Assembly: GCF_024227435.1 (NCBI RefSeq) | Contig: NZ_CP100445.1 | Span: 2,353,369-2,417,368 of the forward strand | DNA from: Natrinema caseinilyticum | Lineage (GTDB): Archaea > Halobacteriota > Halobacteria > Halobacteriales > Natrialbaceae | Reading direction: 5' to 3' | DNA length: 64,000 bases | Shown here: positions 27,414 to 36,763 of the stretch, piece by piece | Numbering within the stretch: the first letter of the stretch is position 1 | Layout: every line of letters starts with the position of its first letter | Position numbers and translations under genes: made by a program | Notes under the pieces: model-generated | What the model saw: only the letters and a program-made list of their open reading frames with translations | The model's database searches: none | What the model was told of the DNA's origin: nothing

Positions 27414-27726
27414 CTATCGGTAGCCGACCCTGCCGAGCGGGCGGAGCGCGGCCTCGTTCGAGACCACGCGGACGAGTGCGGCGGCCGGCTCGTACGCGAC
27501 GCGGTCGGTCGCTGACTTCGCCGCGACGAGCTTCCAGAAGCCGGGGCGCGTCGAAGCGCAGCCGACACAGCCCGCGGTCGTCCGTTCGCACGGATTTGGT
27601 CTCGGTCGTGACGAGAGCACCGGAAACGGACCGTCGTCCGTCATCGCGAACGCGGACGGTGATCGGCGTCCCGACCGCGACTTCGCTTCGACCGACGTCG
27701 ATCCGGAGGCGACGAGTAACGCGCAT
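27414..27726 (-). pseudogene. Frameshifted carboxypeptidase-regulatory-like (beta-sandwich) protein
   Basis: The first part reads MRVTRRLRIDVGRSEVAVGT to RTDDRGLCRLRFDAP in one frame. The rest (GFWKLVAAKSATDRVAYEPA to RVGYR and stop) continues in the next frame. Removing one base from the GGGG run at 27543-27546 would join them into a ~103-aa protein. The whole looks like a short Ig-like domain with the TDDRG...F turn of carboxypeptidase regulatory-like folds. It may be a true frameshift or a sequence error in a homopolymer. Confidence 0.75.
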
Positions 27727-27779
27727 ACCGACTGCTATCACGACGGCGGCGAAAAGGAACCACTTGCGTATTCGGGCGC

Positions 27780-28838
27780 CTACGACTGCCGGCCGCCCGC
27801 TCGCAGCGAGGTCACGACGTGTGCGTCCTCGGGCGCGAATCCCACGGTCAGGTCGTCGCGCTCGGGCACGTCATCGAGTAGCAACGTGATCTCCCTGCCG
27901 TTCCACCGACCGTGGACGCGGACGGTCTCGCCGAGGAACTCGGCCGTTTCGACCGCGACGGGGAATCGGTTGTGGGTGGCGGTCCGCGAGAGTGCGCCGG
28001 GTCGCACGCAGACGGTCGCTCGCTCACTTCCGTCGGGGAGTGTCGGAACGGCGAGCGGCTGGCCGCCGATTTCGACTCGAGCCCCGTCCCGGTCGTTCGA
28101 GAGCACAGTTCCCTCGAAGACGTTGTTGTCGCCGACGAACTCCGCGACGAATCGGGTCGCCGGCTCCCGATAGATCTCCTGCGGGCGGCCGACCTGTTCG
28201 ACGCGGCCGTCGCGGAGCACCGCGAGCCGATCCGAGATCGCCAGCGCTTCGGCCTGGTCGTGGGTGACGTAGACGGTCGTGATCTCGAGTTCGGACTGGA
28301 TTCGCGAAATCTGGCGGCGCAGCGATTCCCGGAGCTGTGCGTCGAGCGCGCTCATCGGCTCGTCGAGCAAGAGCAGGTCGGGAGCCGGCGCCAGCGCACG
28401 GGCCAGCGCGACGCGCTGTTGCTGGCCGCCGGATAGCTGGTCGGGATTACGATCGCCCATCCCCTCGAGGTCGACCAGTGCGAGCAACTCCGCGACGCGT
28501 TCGTCGACCGTCATCCCGTCGGGCGGATCGCGAAATTGCAGCCCGTAGCCGACGTTTTCGGCGACGCTCATGTGGGGAAACAGCGCGTAACTCTGGAAGA
28601 CGACGCCGACGTCCCGACGTTCGGGTGCGACGCCGGTCATCTCCCGGTCGTCGAACCGAACGCGTCCGGTCGTCGGCTCCTCGAATCCGGCGATCGTTCG
28701 AAGCGTGGTCGTCTTTCCGCACCCGGACGGGCCGACGAGGGTGAAAAACTCCCCGCCGTGGACCGTGAGGTCGACGTCTTCGAGCGCGACGGTGTCGTCG
28801 TAGGCTCGGGAAACGTCCTCGAGTCGAAGCGTCGTCAT
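27780..28838 (-). CDS. ABC transporter ATP-binding protein (thiamine-type)
   Basis: A 352-aa ATPase of the CysA/PotA/ThiQ class. Walker A is [13 protein letters not shown] (~34-46), Q-loop [11 protein letters not shown], signature [15 protein letters not shown], Walker [13 protein letters not shown] and switch [12 protein letters not shown]-terminal TOBE-like beta domain (~245-352) is regulatory. It is last gene of a three-gene operon and overlaps the permease by 3 bp. Thiamine as substrate is inferred from the binding protein; Fe3+ or another small solute remains possible. Confidence 0.9.
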   Translation of the reverse strand: MTTLRLEDVSRAYDDTVALEDVDLTVHGGEFFTLVGPSGCGKTTTLRTIAGFEEPTTGRVRFDDREMTGVAPERRDVGVVFQSYALFPHMSVAENVGYGLQFRDPPDGMTVDERVAELLALVDLEGMGDRNPDQLSGGQQQRVALARALAPAPDLLLLDEPMSALDAQLRESLRRQISRIQSELEITTVYVTHDQAEALAISDRLAVLRDGRVEQVGRPQEIYREPATRFVAEFVGDNNVFEGTVLSNDRDGARVEIGGQPLAVPTLPDGSERATVCVRPGALSRTATHNRFPVAVETAEFLGETVRVHGRWNGREITLLLDDVPERDDLTVGFAPEDAHVVTSLRAGGRQS

Positions 28839-30748
28839 CGCTCGAACCTCCCGCCGACCCGGTCGACGACGACGAAACTCGCGGCGGTCACGAACAGGAG
28901 GATCGTTCCCATGGCGATCGCGGGACCGGAGCGGCGGCCGAGATAGCGCTCGACGGCGACGGGCATCGTGTACGTGTCGTTTCCACCCGCCAAAATCACC
29001 GTCGAAGAGAACTCGCCGATCGAGATGGCGAAGGCGAAGGCTGCGCCGGCGACGATGCCACTCGCCACCAGCGGGAGTTCGACGTCGACGAGCGCGCGAT
29101 AGCGGGGCGCTCCCAGGGCTCGAGCGGATTCGACCAACGCGGGGTCGAGAGACGCGAGAAGCGGCGAGACGTTGCGCGTGACGAAGGGGTACGCTGCGAC
29201 GGCGTGGGCAGCGGCGATGGCGACCGCACCTGTCACCTGGAACCGCCAGCCGCCGGGGAGCGGAATGCCGAAGACCAGCCCTTGTAGCAAGCCGATCCCG
29301 AAGACGACGCCGCTGACCGCGAGCGGGGCCATCGCCAGCGTGTCGACGAGCTTTCCCCCGCGGCCCGCACGGACCGTCACCGTCGAGATGACGACTCCCA
29401 TCGGCACGGCGATGAGCAGCGTGGCGACGCCGAAGACGAGGGAGTTCCGGACGGCGACGGCCGGCAGCGTCTGATAGGACGCCCCCTCGAACTGGCGCTC
29501 GAGCAGGAACGCGAAGTGTCGAAGCGTGAGTCCGTCCCCGTCCGTCACGCTCCCGACGAGCAGACTCGCGATCGGCCCGACGAAGACGACCAGCGCGACG
29601 AGTCCGTAGATGCCGATCGCCACTCGGCGGGGCGACAGCGCGGTCCGCAGATTCGGGAACAGCGGCGTTCGTGTCGGCGACGAGGCCGTTCGGGCCAGTC
29701 CCGCCTGTGCGGACTCGTACCGCAGGTACGCGTAGGTCAGCCCCAGCGAGAGGAGCGTCTCGAGGACGGCGAGCGTGGCGGCCTCGCCGTACGCGAGTCG
29801 GCGGACGCGGTCGTAGATCCAGACTTCGACGGTCGCGAGTTGGAGTCCGCCGAGCGCGAGGACGATGGGGAACGTCATGAACGTGAAGATGAAGGTCAAC
29901 AAGGCGCCGGTCAGGACCGCCGGCAGGAGCTGTGGGACGACCACGTCGCGGAACGCGCGGCGAGGGCTCGCACCGAGGCTGCGTGCGGTCTCGACCGTTC
30001 GAGCGTCGATCGATTCCCAGGCTGCGACGGTGATGCGCGCCACCAGCGGCGCGTTGTAGAACGCGTGGGCGACGATGACGACGGCGAGCGGGTTCCCTTC
30101 GATGAACGAGTACGGCCCGATTCCGACGAGTCCGAGCAGCCCGTTGAGCGTCCCCGATCGACCGAACATCGCGTAAAAGCCGACGGCGACCATGATCCCC
30201 GGCAACACGAACGGAACGATCGTCAGGGAGCGAAGCGTCTTTCGGCCCCGAAACTCGTAGTTCGCGAGAACGTACGCGCCGGGCAGTCCGAGCACTACGC
30301 TCGCGACCGTCGAACAGAGCGCCTGATACGCCGTAAATCCGAACAGTCCCGTCCGAACGGCGGGGGCGTCGACTCGCGGCCACGGAATCGGCACTTCGAG
30401 TCCGGGAATCGGCGCCTCGAGCGATATCGAGACCGACACGGCCGCGAGCCAGCTCGCGACCCCCTCGATGTGCGAGCGAACTGCAAGCGGTTCGGCGAAG
30501 ATGTCCGCGAGGACGCCGACGTAGAACGGATCGGTGAGGACGTCGACGAACGCGGACAGCGTGAGAGCCCCCCGGTCGAGGACGGCGTCGGCGAAGACGA
30601 GGCCGACCGGGAGATAGAGCATGATCGCGAGGACGGTCGCCGTTACGAGCCCCAGCAGCGAAAGCGCGTGGCGTTCGACCCACCCGCGGGCGGCCGCGGC
30701 TCGTCGTCGAACTCGAGGCCCCCACTCGCCCGCTTTCGATCGTCCCAT
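28835..30748 (-). CDS. ABC transporter permease, double-length (ThiP-like)
   Basis: A 637-aa permease with two BPD_transp_1 halves, about six TM helices each. EAA-like loops are ETARSLGASPRRAFRDVVVP in the first half and ESARALGAPRYRALVDVELP in the second, the contacts for the ATPase. This fused arrangement is typical of ThiP and Fe3+ permeases. The start is the ATG at 30748, 10 bp after the binding-protein stop. Operon order (binding protein, permease, ATPase) supports a single importer. Confidence 0.9.
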   Translation of the reverse strand: MGRSKAGEWGPRVRRRAAAARGWVERHALSLLGLVTATVLAIMLYLPVGLVFADAVLDRGALTLSAFVDVLTDPFYVGVLADIFAEPLAVRSHIEGVASWLAAVSVSISLEAPIPGLEVPIPWPRVDAPAVRTGLFGFTAYQALCSTVASVVLGLPGAYVLANYEFRGRKTLRSLTIVPFVLPGIMVAVGFYAMFGRSGTLNGLLGLVGIGPYSFIEGNPLAVVIVAHAFYNAPLVARITVAAWESIDARTVETARSLGASPRRAFRDVVVPQLLPAVLTGALLTFIFTFMTFPIVLALGGLQLATVEVWIYDRVRRLAYGEAATLAVLETLLSLGLTYAYLRYESAQAGLARTASSPTRTPLFPNLRTALSPRRVAIGIYGLVALVVFVGPIASLLVGSVTDGDGLTLRHFAFLLERQFEGASYQTLPAVAVRNSLVFGVATLLIAVPMGVVISTVTVRAGRGGKLVDTLAMAPLAVSGVVFGIGLLQGLVFGIPLPGGWRFQVTGAVAIAAAHAVAAYPFVTRNVSPLLASLDPALVESARALGAPRYRALVDVELPLVASGIVAGAAFAFAISIGEFSSTVILAGGNDTYTMPVAVERYLGRRSGPAIAMGTILLFVTAASFVVVDRVGGRFER

Positions 30749-30757
30749 CGACGTCCT

Positions 30758-31879
30758 CTACTGGCCGGCGAACTCGCGCGCCCAGTCTTCGACCCATCCG
30801 TCGAGCTTCCCCCGGAGGGTCTCGTAGCCGACGGTTACCGCTTCCGGCGGTTCGTGGGCGTACTGGTCGAACTCCTCGTCGAGGTCGACGTGCTCGGACG
30901 TGACGGCCGGGAACTGGACGTTGCGCTGGGCGATGACGCCCTGGGCCTCGCTCGAGAGGGCGAAATCGAGGAACGCGTAGGCGAGGTCGAGTTCCGACGC
31001 GCGCTCGAAGATGCCCATTCCCTCGGGGTTCGCATACCCCTGATCGTCCGGGAACGCGATCTGATGCCGACTCATGTCGTAGCCCTCGGCGCTCGCGTAC
31101 ACCTGGTCGGTCGAGTACGAGACCACCATCGGCCGGTTCTCGTTCATGTACGACCCGTAGTAGGATTCGGTCCAGTCGTCGAGAACGCGAATCCCGTTGT
31201 CCTCGAGTGAGCGCCAGTAGTCGAGGTACCCGTCCTCGCCGTAAGCGTCGATGGTCCACAGTAAGAACGCCCGGCCCGGATCGGACGATTGAGCGTTCTG
31301 GGCGAGCAGCGCGTCTTCGTAGGCCGGCTCGGTCAGGGCCTCGAGGGTTTCCGGGGCGTCGACGACGGTTTCGTCGTATACGAGGCTGATGTAGCCCGTG
31401 TCGTACGCGAGCACTCGGCCGTGGGGATCGCCCATGTCGAGCCCGTCGCGAATCCGACCCGACCGGTCGATCCGGTCGACGTTGAGGTCGCGAAAGAGTC
31501 CGCCCCCGCCGAGTGTATCGTCGATTCGAACGAGGTCGTCGACGTTGAGCCCGAGGTAGACGTCCGCATCGAAATCGGCGCTCTGTCGCTCGCGACTGAT
31601 ATAGTGGTTGAGTCCCTGGCTCGGGACGGTCCAGGTGAGCGTCGCGTCGGGGTATTCCGCCTCGAACGCGTCCTTGAGCCACGGCCCTGCCGGGTTGTCG
31701 CCGTCGACCATCGACGTGTACGTCGCGACCGTCAGTTCCCCCTCGAGATCCGGATCCGCCGGCTCTCGATCGTCGGTTTCGTTTCCGTCAGCGTCGTCCT
31801 CCACGTCCCGCGTCAGGCAGCCGGCGACGCCGGCGACCCCGCTCGCGCCGACCCCGGTGACGAACGTCCGTCGTTTCAT
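30758..31879 (-). CDS. Thiamine-type ABC substrate-binding lipoprotein, Tat-exported
   Basis: A 373-aa protein with a Tat signal (MKRRTFVTGVGASGVAGVAG) ending in a lipobox-type Cys at ~21. The body is a periplasmic-binding-protein fold: ELTVATYTSMVDGDNPAGPW, DVYLGLNVDDLV, GYISLVYDETVV. These blocks resemble ThiB/TbpA. It captures substrate outside the cell for the permease. The ATG at 31879 lies ~25 bp after a TTTAAG box at ~31902-31907; upstream in-frame residues are promoter DNA. No thiamine-pyrophosphate riboswitch is visible upstream. Confidence 0.88.
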   Translation of the reverse strand: MKRRTFVTGVGASGVAGVAGCLTRDVEDDADGNETDDREPADPDLEGELTVATYTSMVDGDNPAGPWLKDAFEAEYPDATLTWTVPSQGLNHYISRERQSADFDADVYLGLNVDDLVRIDDTLGGGGLFRDLNVDRIDRSGRIRDGLDMGDPHGRVLAYDTGYISLVYDETVVDAPETLEALTEPAYEDALLAQNAQSSDPGRAFLLWTIDAYGEDGYLDYWRSLEDNGIRVLDDWTESYYGSYMNENRPMVVSYSTDQVYASAEGYDMSRHQIAFPDDQGYANPEGMGIFERASELDLAYAFLDFALSSEAQGVIAQRNVQFPAVTSEHVDLDEEFDQYAHEPPEAVTVGYETLRGKLDGWVEDWAREFAGQ

Positions 31880-32016
31880 TACGCGGTGGTTGCACCCGGT
31901 GGTCTTAAACGCCGTGATTGACACCCGTCGAACCGACTGCACGGGGACGAAGAGTAATATGAATTTTGACACAACCGACCACCGACATTTTTCTCGTTGC
32001 CCGTCGTTCGGTGCAT

Positions 32017-32601
32017 ATGGTCCGTAGCCGAACCGTCATCAACGCGTTCATCGGGGCCGTCGTTAGCGTCGTTCTCTCGTTCATCCCGCTTGCGCCGGTT
32101 CTGGGTGGTGTCGTCGCCGGCTTCCTCGAGGGACCGGACGAACGCCAGGGCACGAAAGTGGGCGCTCTGGCCGGGGCGATTTCGTTTCTCCCGATCGCGG
32201 TAGGTGGATTCGTCGTGCTTGGATTCCTCGGGTTCGGTCTCGGATTCGTCGGCGGAGCCCCCGCCGCTGGCATCCTCTTCCTCCTGATCCTGCTCTTCAG
32301 CATGATCCTGTTTTTCCTCCTCTATACCGTCGGTCTCTCCGCTCTCGGGGGGTATCTGGGCGCGTACCTCGCGGACGACTATCCCGAGAAGCGACGGCGT
32401 ACCCGGGAGACCATCGGATTCGAATCGACGTCGGACGGTTCCGTTCGCGCCGCCGATACGGCGCCGATTCGGGACCGACATTCGGGGCACATCGGGGACG
32501 TGGATTCGGATGTGGGTCAGGACGTGGAGTCGGAGCCTGGCCGAGACTCGGAGTCAGAGCCTGGCCGAGACTCGGATTCGGATCGAGACCGGACCAGGTG
32601 A
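32017..32601 (+). CDS. DUF5518-like membrane protein
   Basis: A 194-aa protein with four hydrophobic segments: TVINAFIGAVVSVVLSFI, VLGGVVAGFLEG, AISFLPIAVGGFVVLGFLGF and ILFLLILLFSMILFFLLYTV. The block LGGVVAGFLEGPDERQGTKV-G is typical of haloarchaeal DUF5518 proteins. The C-terminal tail is acidic and carries two near-identical 24-bp units (32527-32574) coding for ESEPGRDS. It is divergent from the thiamine-type operon. Function unknown. Confidence 0.75.
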   Translation: MVRSRTVINAFIGAVVSVVLSFIPLAPVLGGVVAGFLEGPDERQGTKVGALAGAISFLPIAVGGFVVLGFLGFGLGFVGGAPAAGILFLLILLFSMILFFLLYTVGLSALGGYLGAYLADDYPEKRRRTRETIGFESTSDGSVRAADTAPIRDRHSGHIGDVDSDVGQDVESEPGRDSESEPGRDSDSDRDRTR

Positions 32602-32700
32602 CGTGACTGGCCCTCGAGTGACCGACCGGTCCTGGTCGAACCGGCGAGCGACCCACTCTATTTTCGAGGAGGGATTTCGCCGTACACGGCGAGGAGGATG

Positions 32701-34167
32701 TCACTCGTACCTGAGCGCGTCGATCGGGTCCGTCCGCGCGGCCCGCCAGGCCGGATACAGTCCCGCGAGAACGCCGACGAGCACCCCGACGACGACCGCG
32801 AGCACGACGTACTCGAGGGGATAGACCAGCGGGAGGTCGATGTACTGCGCACCGAGATAGCCGGCGACGAGCCCCAGCCCGGTCCCCAGGATCGCGCCAA
32901 TCACGCCGAGGATCACCGCTTCGGTCAGAAACAGGCCGAGGACGTCGCGGTTCTGCGCACCGACGGCTTTCATGATGCCGATCTCGCGGGTCCGCTCGGT
33001 GACGCTGACGAGCATGATGTTCGCGATACCGATCGAGCCGACCAGCAGGGAAATCGCGGCGATTCCGACGATGAAGTTCCGCAGGAGATCGAGCACGTCC
33101 TGCAGCTGCTGGAGCAGTTCCGTGCTCGTCCGGAGCTGTACCTCGAGGTCGTCGCCCATCAGCTCGCTCGCGTCGGACCGATCGCTCTCGAGGTAGTCGA
33201 TGGCCGCCTCGCGGGCGGCGTCGATGGCCGCCTGATCGTCGGACGGTGCCTCGACGACGATGGCGAGGAAGCGAGCGGGACTATCGGTACCGCCGTCGGT
33301 ACCACCGTTGCCGCCGTTTCCAGCGGTGGTTTGGTTTCCAGCACCAGTTTCGTTTCCAGCGGCGGTTTGGTTTCCAGCGGCGGTTTGGTTTCCAGCGGCG
33401 GTTTGGTTTCCAGCGCCAGTTTGGTTTCCGTCGCCGGTTTGGTTCCCAGTGCCGCCCGCAGTGTCATCACCGTTCCCCGCGTCACCGCCCGGTCCGCCGC
33501 CGAATCCCAGCCTCGCCGCCTGCTCCACGTAGTACGGATCGGTCGGCACGTAGATTCGAGGCGAGGACTCGAACCCCTCGAACGGGCTCAACCCCTCGCT
33601 CGTGTCGGTTATACCGACCACTTCGACGGTTGTTTGCCGACCGCCCAGGAACGTCACCGTGAGTTCGTCGCCGACGGTGACGTTCTCCTCGAACTGGCCC
33701 GCCGCGGCGGGATTGATCACCGCTTCCCGTTCGCCCCTTCGGAACTGCCTCCCGTCGGCCAGTTCATCCTCGCCGATGTACGACGGGCCCGAGGCGATCA
33801 GTCCGTTGCCCTGCGCGACGGTCTCGTCGCCGTCCGAAAGCGCCTGCGTCTGTATCGTCGCGTATCCGTAGGCCGCCTCGACGTCGTCTAAGTCCTCGAC
33901 GTTCTCGAGGTCCGCCTGCGTGAAGACGGGTTGGGCACCTGCGAGCGGGCCGCCCTCCGTGTCGGGTTCGGCCGCCCACCCGTAGAGGCTTCGCTGGTCG
34001 TCGGGGCTGATGTCGCCGATGATTCCCGCCTGCAGACTCGCACCGAGACTGACGAACGCGATGACCGCAGCGATCCCGATCACGATCCCGAGCGTCGTCA
34101 ACGACGACCTGAGTTTGTGACCGCGAATGGACCGCCAGGCGAGGCGAAGACTCTCGAGCGGATTCAT
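32701..34167 (-). CDS. MacB/FtsX-type ABC transporter permease with sequon array
   Basis: A 488-aa permease. The N-terminal TM (LTTLGIVIGIAAVIAFVSLG) is followed by a large outside domain, then three C-terminal TM helices (NFIVGIAAISLLVGSIGIANI onward), the MacB/FtsX plan. The extracytoplasmic domain contains an 18-bp-repeat-encoded stretch with seven Asn-x-Thr sequons six residues apart (NQTAAG units), a likely heavily N-glycosylated loop. Its ATG overlaps the ATPase stop by 4 bp, giving a two-gene operon. The substrate is unknown; family members export macrolides, lipoproteins or peptides. Confidence 0.9.
   Translation of the reverse strand: MNPLESLRLAWRSIRGHKLRSSLTTLGIVIGIAAVIAFVSLGASLQAGIIGDISPDDQRSLYGWAAEPDTEGGPLAGAQPVFTQADLENVEDLDDVEAAYGYATIQTQALSDGDETVAQGNGLIASGPSYIGEDELADGRQFRRGEREAVINPAAAGQFEENVTVGDELTVTFLGGRQTTVEVVGITDTSEGLSPFEGFESSPRIYVPTDPYYVEQAARLGFGGGPGGDAGNGDDTAGGTGNQTGDGNQTGAGNQTAAGNQTAAGNQTAAGNETGAGNQTTAGNGGNGGTDGGTDSPARFLAIVVEAPSDDQAAIDAAREAAIDYLESDRSDASELMGDDLEVQLRTSTELLQQLQDVLDLLRNFIVGIAAISLLVGSIGIANIMLVSVTERTREIGIMKAVGAQNRDVLGLFLTEAVILGVIGAILGTGLGLVAGYLGAQYIDLPLVYPLEYVVLAVVVGVLVGVLAGLYPAWRAARTDPIDALRYE
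33330..33447 (-). repeat. 18-bp repeats encoding Asn-Gln-Thr sequons
   Basis: Degenerate 18-bp units (plus strand TTTGGTTTCCAGCGGCGG) are repeated about seven times. The central three copies are identical. They encode GNQTAAG-type hexapeptides. Confidence 0.85.
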
Positions 34168-34922
34168 TCGGTATCAGCCCCCGCCTCTCCCGCCGCCGAG
34201 TCCGGCCGCGACGCGCCGTTCGTACCGCCTCCATCGAGTTCCTCGATCCATTCGATCTTCCCGTCGAGGAGATGGACGATCCGATCGGCTCGCTCGGCCA
34301 CGTGACGCTCGTGGGTGACGACGAGCATCGTCGTCCCGGCGTCGTGAAACTCGTCGAAGAGATCGAGAATCTCGGATTCGGTATCGGTGTCGAGGTTTCC
34401 CGACGGTTCGTCGGCCAGCACGATCGCCGGGTCGTTGACCAGCGCTCGCGCCAGCGCGACACGCTGGCGCTGTCCGCCCGACAGTTCGTTCGGCAGGTGA
34501 TCCGCCCGATCTGTCAGTCCCACGCGCTCCAAGAGGTCCCGCGCACGGTCCAGTCGGGCCGTCCGATCGACGTTCTGGAACAGCTGCGGCAACGCGACGT
34601 TCTCGAGTGCGTTCAGCCGCGGCATGAGGTTGAACGTCTGGAAGACGAACCCGACCTCCGTCCCTCGGAGGGTGGTGCGCTCGCGGTCGCCGAGTGCGCC
34701 GACGTCGCGGCCGCCGACGACCACCGTCCCCTCGGTCGGCGTGTCGAGACAGCCCACGAGATTCATGAGCGTCGACTTACCGGAGCCGCTCGGCCCCATG
34801 ATCGCGGTGTACGACCCCTGTGGAACCTCGAGACTGACGCCATCGAGCGCGTGGACGGGTTTGCCGACGCGGTACGTTTTCCGCACGTTCGAGAGAGAAA
34901 CAGCCGTTCCAGAAGTCGCCAT
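34164..34922 (-). CDS. MacB/LolD-type ABC transporter ATPase
   Basis: A 252-aa ATPase. Walker A is MGPSGSGKSTLMNLVG (~43-58), followed by Q-loop FQTFNLMPRL and signature [17 protein letters not shown]. Walker B is IVLADEPSGNLDTDTE and the H-loop VVTHERHVAE. These are typical of the LolD/MacB class that pairs with FtsX-like permeases. It is the first gene of the operon. A short disordered Gly/Ala tail ends the protein. Confidence 0.93.
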   Translation of the reverse strand: MATSGTAVSLSNVRKTYRVGKPVHALDGVSLEVPQGSYTAIMGPSGSGKSTLMNLVGCLDTPTEGTVVVGGRDVGALGDRERTTLRGTEVGFVFQTFNLMPRLNALENVALPQLFQNVDRTARLDRARDLLERVGLTDRADHLPNELSGGQRQRVALARALVNDPAIVLADEPSGNLDTDTESEILDLFDEFHDAGTTMLVVTHERHVAERADRIVHLLDGKIEWIEELDGGGTNGASRPDSAAGEAGADTE

Positions 34923-35132
34923 GCGGGTTCGTCCACGGACTGTTCAAAAAAAGTTCCGCGCGGTCTGTGGCCCGTTCCGTTCGGTTCTGTCCGGTGACGG
35001 TTCGGACAGGTCGCACGCGGTTCGTTCACGTCGCTCTCGGATCGAGACCGGTGACCTCGATTCGCTCGCGCCGGTCTCGACGTTCGCCACAAAGATGCAA
35101 CGTTTTTGCCGTCGCCGCTCACTTGCAAAACC

Positions 35133-35840
35133 ATGAAGACGGAGGGCGGCCCGGAGGCTGCAAAGCGCCGCGCCGGCGAACGAGCGATCGAGACCATCGA
35201 GGACGGGTTCGTCGTCGGCCTCGGCACCGGCTCGACGACCGCCCACGCGATTCGGGCGATCGGCCGGGCCGTCGACGACGGCCTCGAGATTCGCGGGATT
35301 CCCACCTCGTTTCAGTCCCGTCAATTGGCCCTCGAGGTCGGGATACCGCTGACGGACCTCGATGCGGTCGACGTCGTCGACCTCGCGATCGACGGCGCGG
35401 ATCAGGTGCTCGACGATCCGGACGCCGCGACTCACGGTGCGCTGATCAAGGGTGGCGGTGCGGCCCACGCCCGCGAGAAACTCGTCGATACGGCGGCCGA
35501 CCGGTTCGTCGTCGTCGCCGACCCTTCGAAGCTGACCGACCGACTTGAGCGCCCGGTTCCGGTCGAAGTCCTCCCGGACGCCCACGCCGTGGTGGCGGAG
35601 CGCGTCCGCACGTTCGGCGGCGAACCGACGCTCCGGGACGCCGAGCGAAAGGACGGGCCGGTCGTAACCGACAACGGAAACCTCGTTCTCGATTGTGGAT
35701 TCGGCGCGATCGACGATCCCGATGCGCTGGCGACGCGACTCTCGAGGCTCCCTGGGGTCGTCGAACACGGATTGTTCGTCGGGCAGGCGGACGCGACCTA
35801 CGTCGGCTCCGACGGCGGCGTCGAGGTCCGTCGGTACTGA
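35133..35840 (+). CDS. rpiA: Ribose-5-phosphate isomerase A
   Basis: A 235-aa RpiA interconverting ribose-5-P and ribulose-5-P. The phosphate loop is GLGTGSTTAHAI (~30-41). The catalytic Asp block is DLAIDGADQVL and the Lys/Glu block is IKGGGAAHAREK. KDGPVVTDNGNLVLDC is near the C-terminus. Length is normal. The ATG at 35133 follows a T-rich promoter (AACGTTTTTGCC, ~35098); the 9-residue upstream extension is not conserved. Confidence 0.95.
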   Translation: MKTEGGPEAAKRRAGERAIETIEDGFVVGLGTGSTTAHAIRAIGRAVDDGLEIRGIPTSFQSRQLALEVGIPLTDLDAVDVVDLAIDGADQVLDDPDAATHGALIKGGGAAHAREKLVDTAADRFVVVADPSKLTDRLERPVPVEVLPDAHAVVAERVRTFGGEPTLRDAERKDGPVVTDNGNLVLDCGFGAIDDPDALATRLSRLPGVVEHGLFVGQADATYVGSDGGVEVRRY

Positions 35841-35903
35841 AGGGGGAGTGCTCGCCGGTCGCCTCGATTGTGGATCGTCGATCGACGATTCGTGTCGGTC
35901 CGA

Positions 35904-36425
35904 TCACCGCTCGTGGCGCGATTCGGACCGGCGGGACGCGTTCCATCGTTCGATGACGTCGTCACCGCGAACGCAGCCGAATCCGGCGCTTCGTAGCCGT
36001 GGCACCCTCGTCGGCTTCGTCCACCTCGTTGCTGACAGCGTCGCGACGGGGTTCCAGGAGAGGAGGGTCACGGTCAGGTAGAGGACGCCCAGGAGGCGCG
36101 CTGCCGGCACCGCCCACGGCTTGAACTCCAGGTCGTCCCTGTTGGCGTAGCCGACGTTCTGGCAGAGCGCGATAACGGACCGCGGGATTAAAACGAGGAC
36201 GAGGCCTGCGACCCCGAGGACCTCGCCGACGAGTGACATCCCCTTCCGATCACGGGCGAGCAGCCAGACGAACGCCAGCCCCTCGAGGCGAGCGCCCGCG
36301 AGCGCGATCGGTCGTCGCTGGCAGCGCTCGGGATTTCGCAGGCCGATTCGCTCGCACAGTCCGATGACTGGTTCCGGCTTGACGATTTCGACGAGGCCGA
36401 AGGCGACCAGAAGATTGCGCAGCAT
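35904..36425 (-). CDS. Conserved haloarchaeal membrane protein, C-terminus probably altered
   Basis: A 173-aa protein. The first ~125 residues look conserved: MLRNLLVAFGLVEIVKPEPV, two internally similar halves each with an LC(E/Q)-x(I/V)G motif, and TM segments (VLGVAGLVLVLIPRSVIAL, LLGVLYLTVTLLSW). The last ~45 residues are basic and Ser/Arg-rich, unlike the rest and unlike acidic haloarchaeal tails. This suggests the frame runs on past the normal end after a small indel or stop loss. Function unknown. Confidence 0.6.
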   Translation of the reverse strand: MLRNLLVAFGLVEIVKPEPVIGLCERIGLRNPERCQRRPIALAGARLEGLAFVWLLARDRKGMSLVGEVLGVAGLVLVLIPRSVIALCQNVGYANRDDLEFKPWAVPAARLLGVLYLTVTLLSWNPVATLSATRWTKPTRVPRLRSAGFGCVRGDDVIERWNASRRSESRHER

Positions 36426-36595
36426 GTCTTCGACCTACGTCGCCGGCGGCAAAAAACTCAATCTAGGCCCGGCGTGACAATCGAGCGTCTCGGACGAATT
36501 CCGCCAACGGTGAAGCCTCTCCAGGTTGCTGACAACCAACTCGGCTCGACGCGTCGCTCGTCGACTATCGGGCGAAAAATATCGAGTGGCGTTCC

Positions 36596-36763
36596 TTACA
36601 GGTCGCGAGGCTGGACCGTCTTTCGGTCGTTGGCCTCGGCACGTCGGGCGGCGTCGTCGAGCAGTTCGGAAACTTCCTCGTCGAGTGCGTCGTAGAAATC
36701 CGAGGCAACGTTTTTGTCATCGAGCGCTTCCTTGACGGCGGCTTTGACGATAAGGTCTGCCAT
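36596..36763 (-). CDS. DUF1931-type histone-fold miniprotein
   Basis: A 55-aa protein: MADLIVKAAVKEALDDKNVA, then DFYDALDEEVSELLDDAARR and AEANDRKTVQPRDL. The helix-strand-helix layout and the RKTVQPRDL end match histone-fold (NF-Y/CBF-like) domains as in DUF1931. It likely dimerises and may bind DNA. A TATA-like box (TTTATAT, minus strand, ~36789-36796) lies ~27 bp upstream of the ATG, so the message is leaderless. Confidence 0.85.
   Translation of the reverse strand: MADLIVKAAVKEALDDKNVASDFYDALDEEVSELLDDAARRAEANDRKTVQPRDL

Noticed and set aside
27780-31682. A 1300-aa open frame on the minus strand
   Set aside because: Only its last 352 residues are a real ABC ATPase. The rest is Arg-rich out-of-frame reading through the permease and binding-protein genes.
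31880-32016. Thiamine pyrophosphate riboswitch ahead of the thiamine-type operon
   Set aside because: The start is essentially leaderless (TATA ~25 bp from ATG), leaving no room for the aptamer; no CTGAGA-type core was seen.
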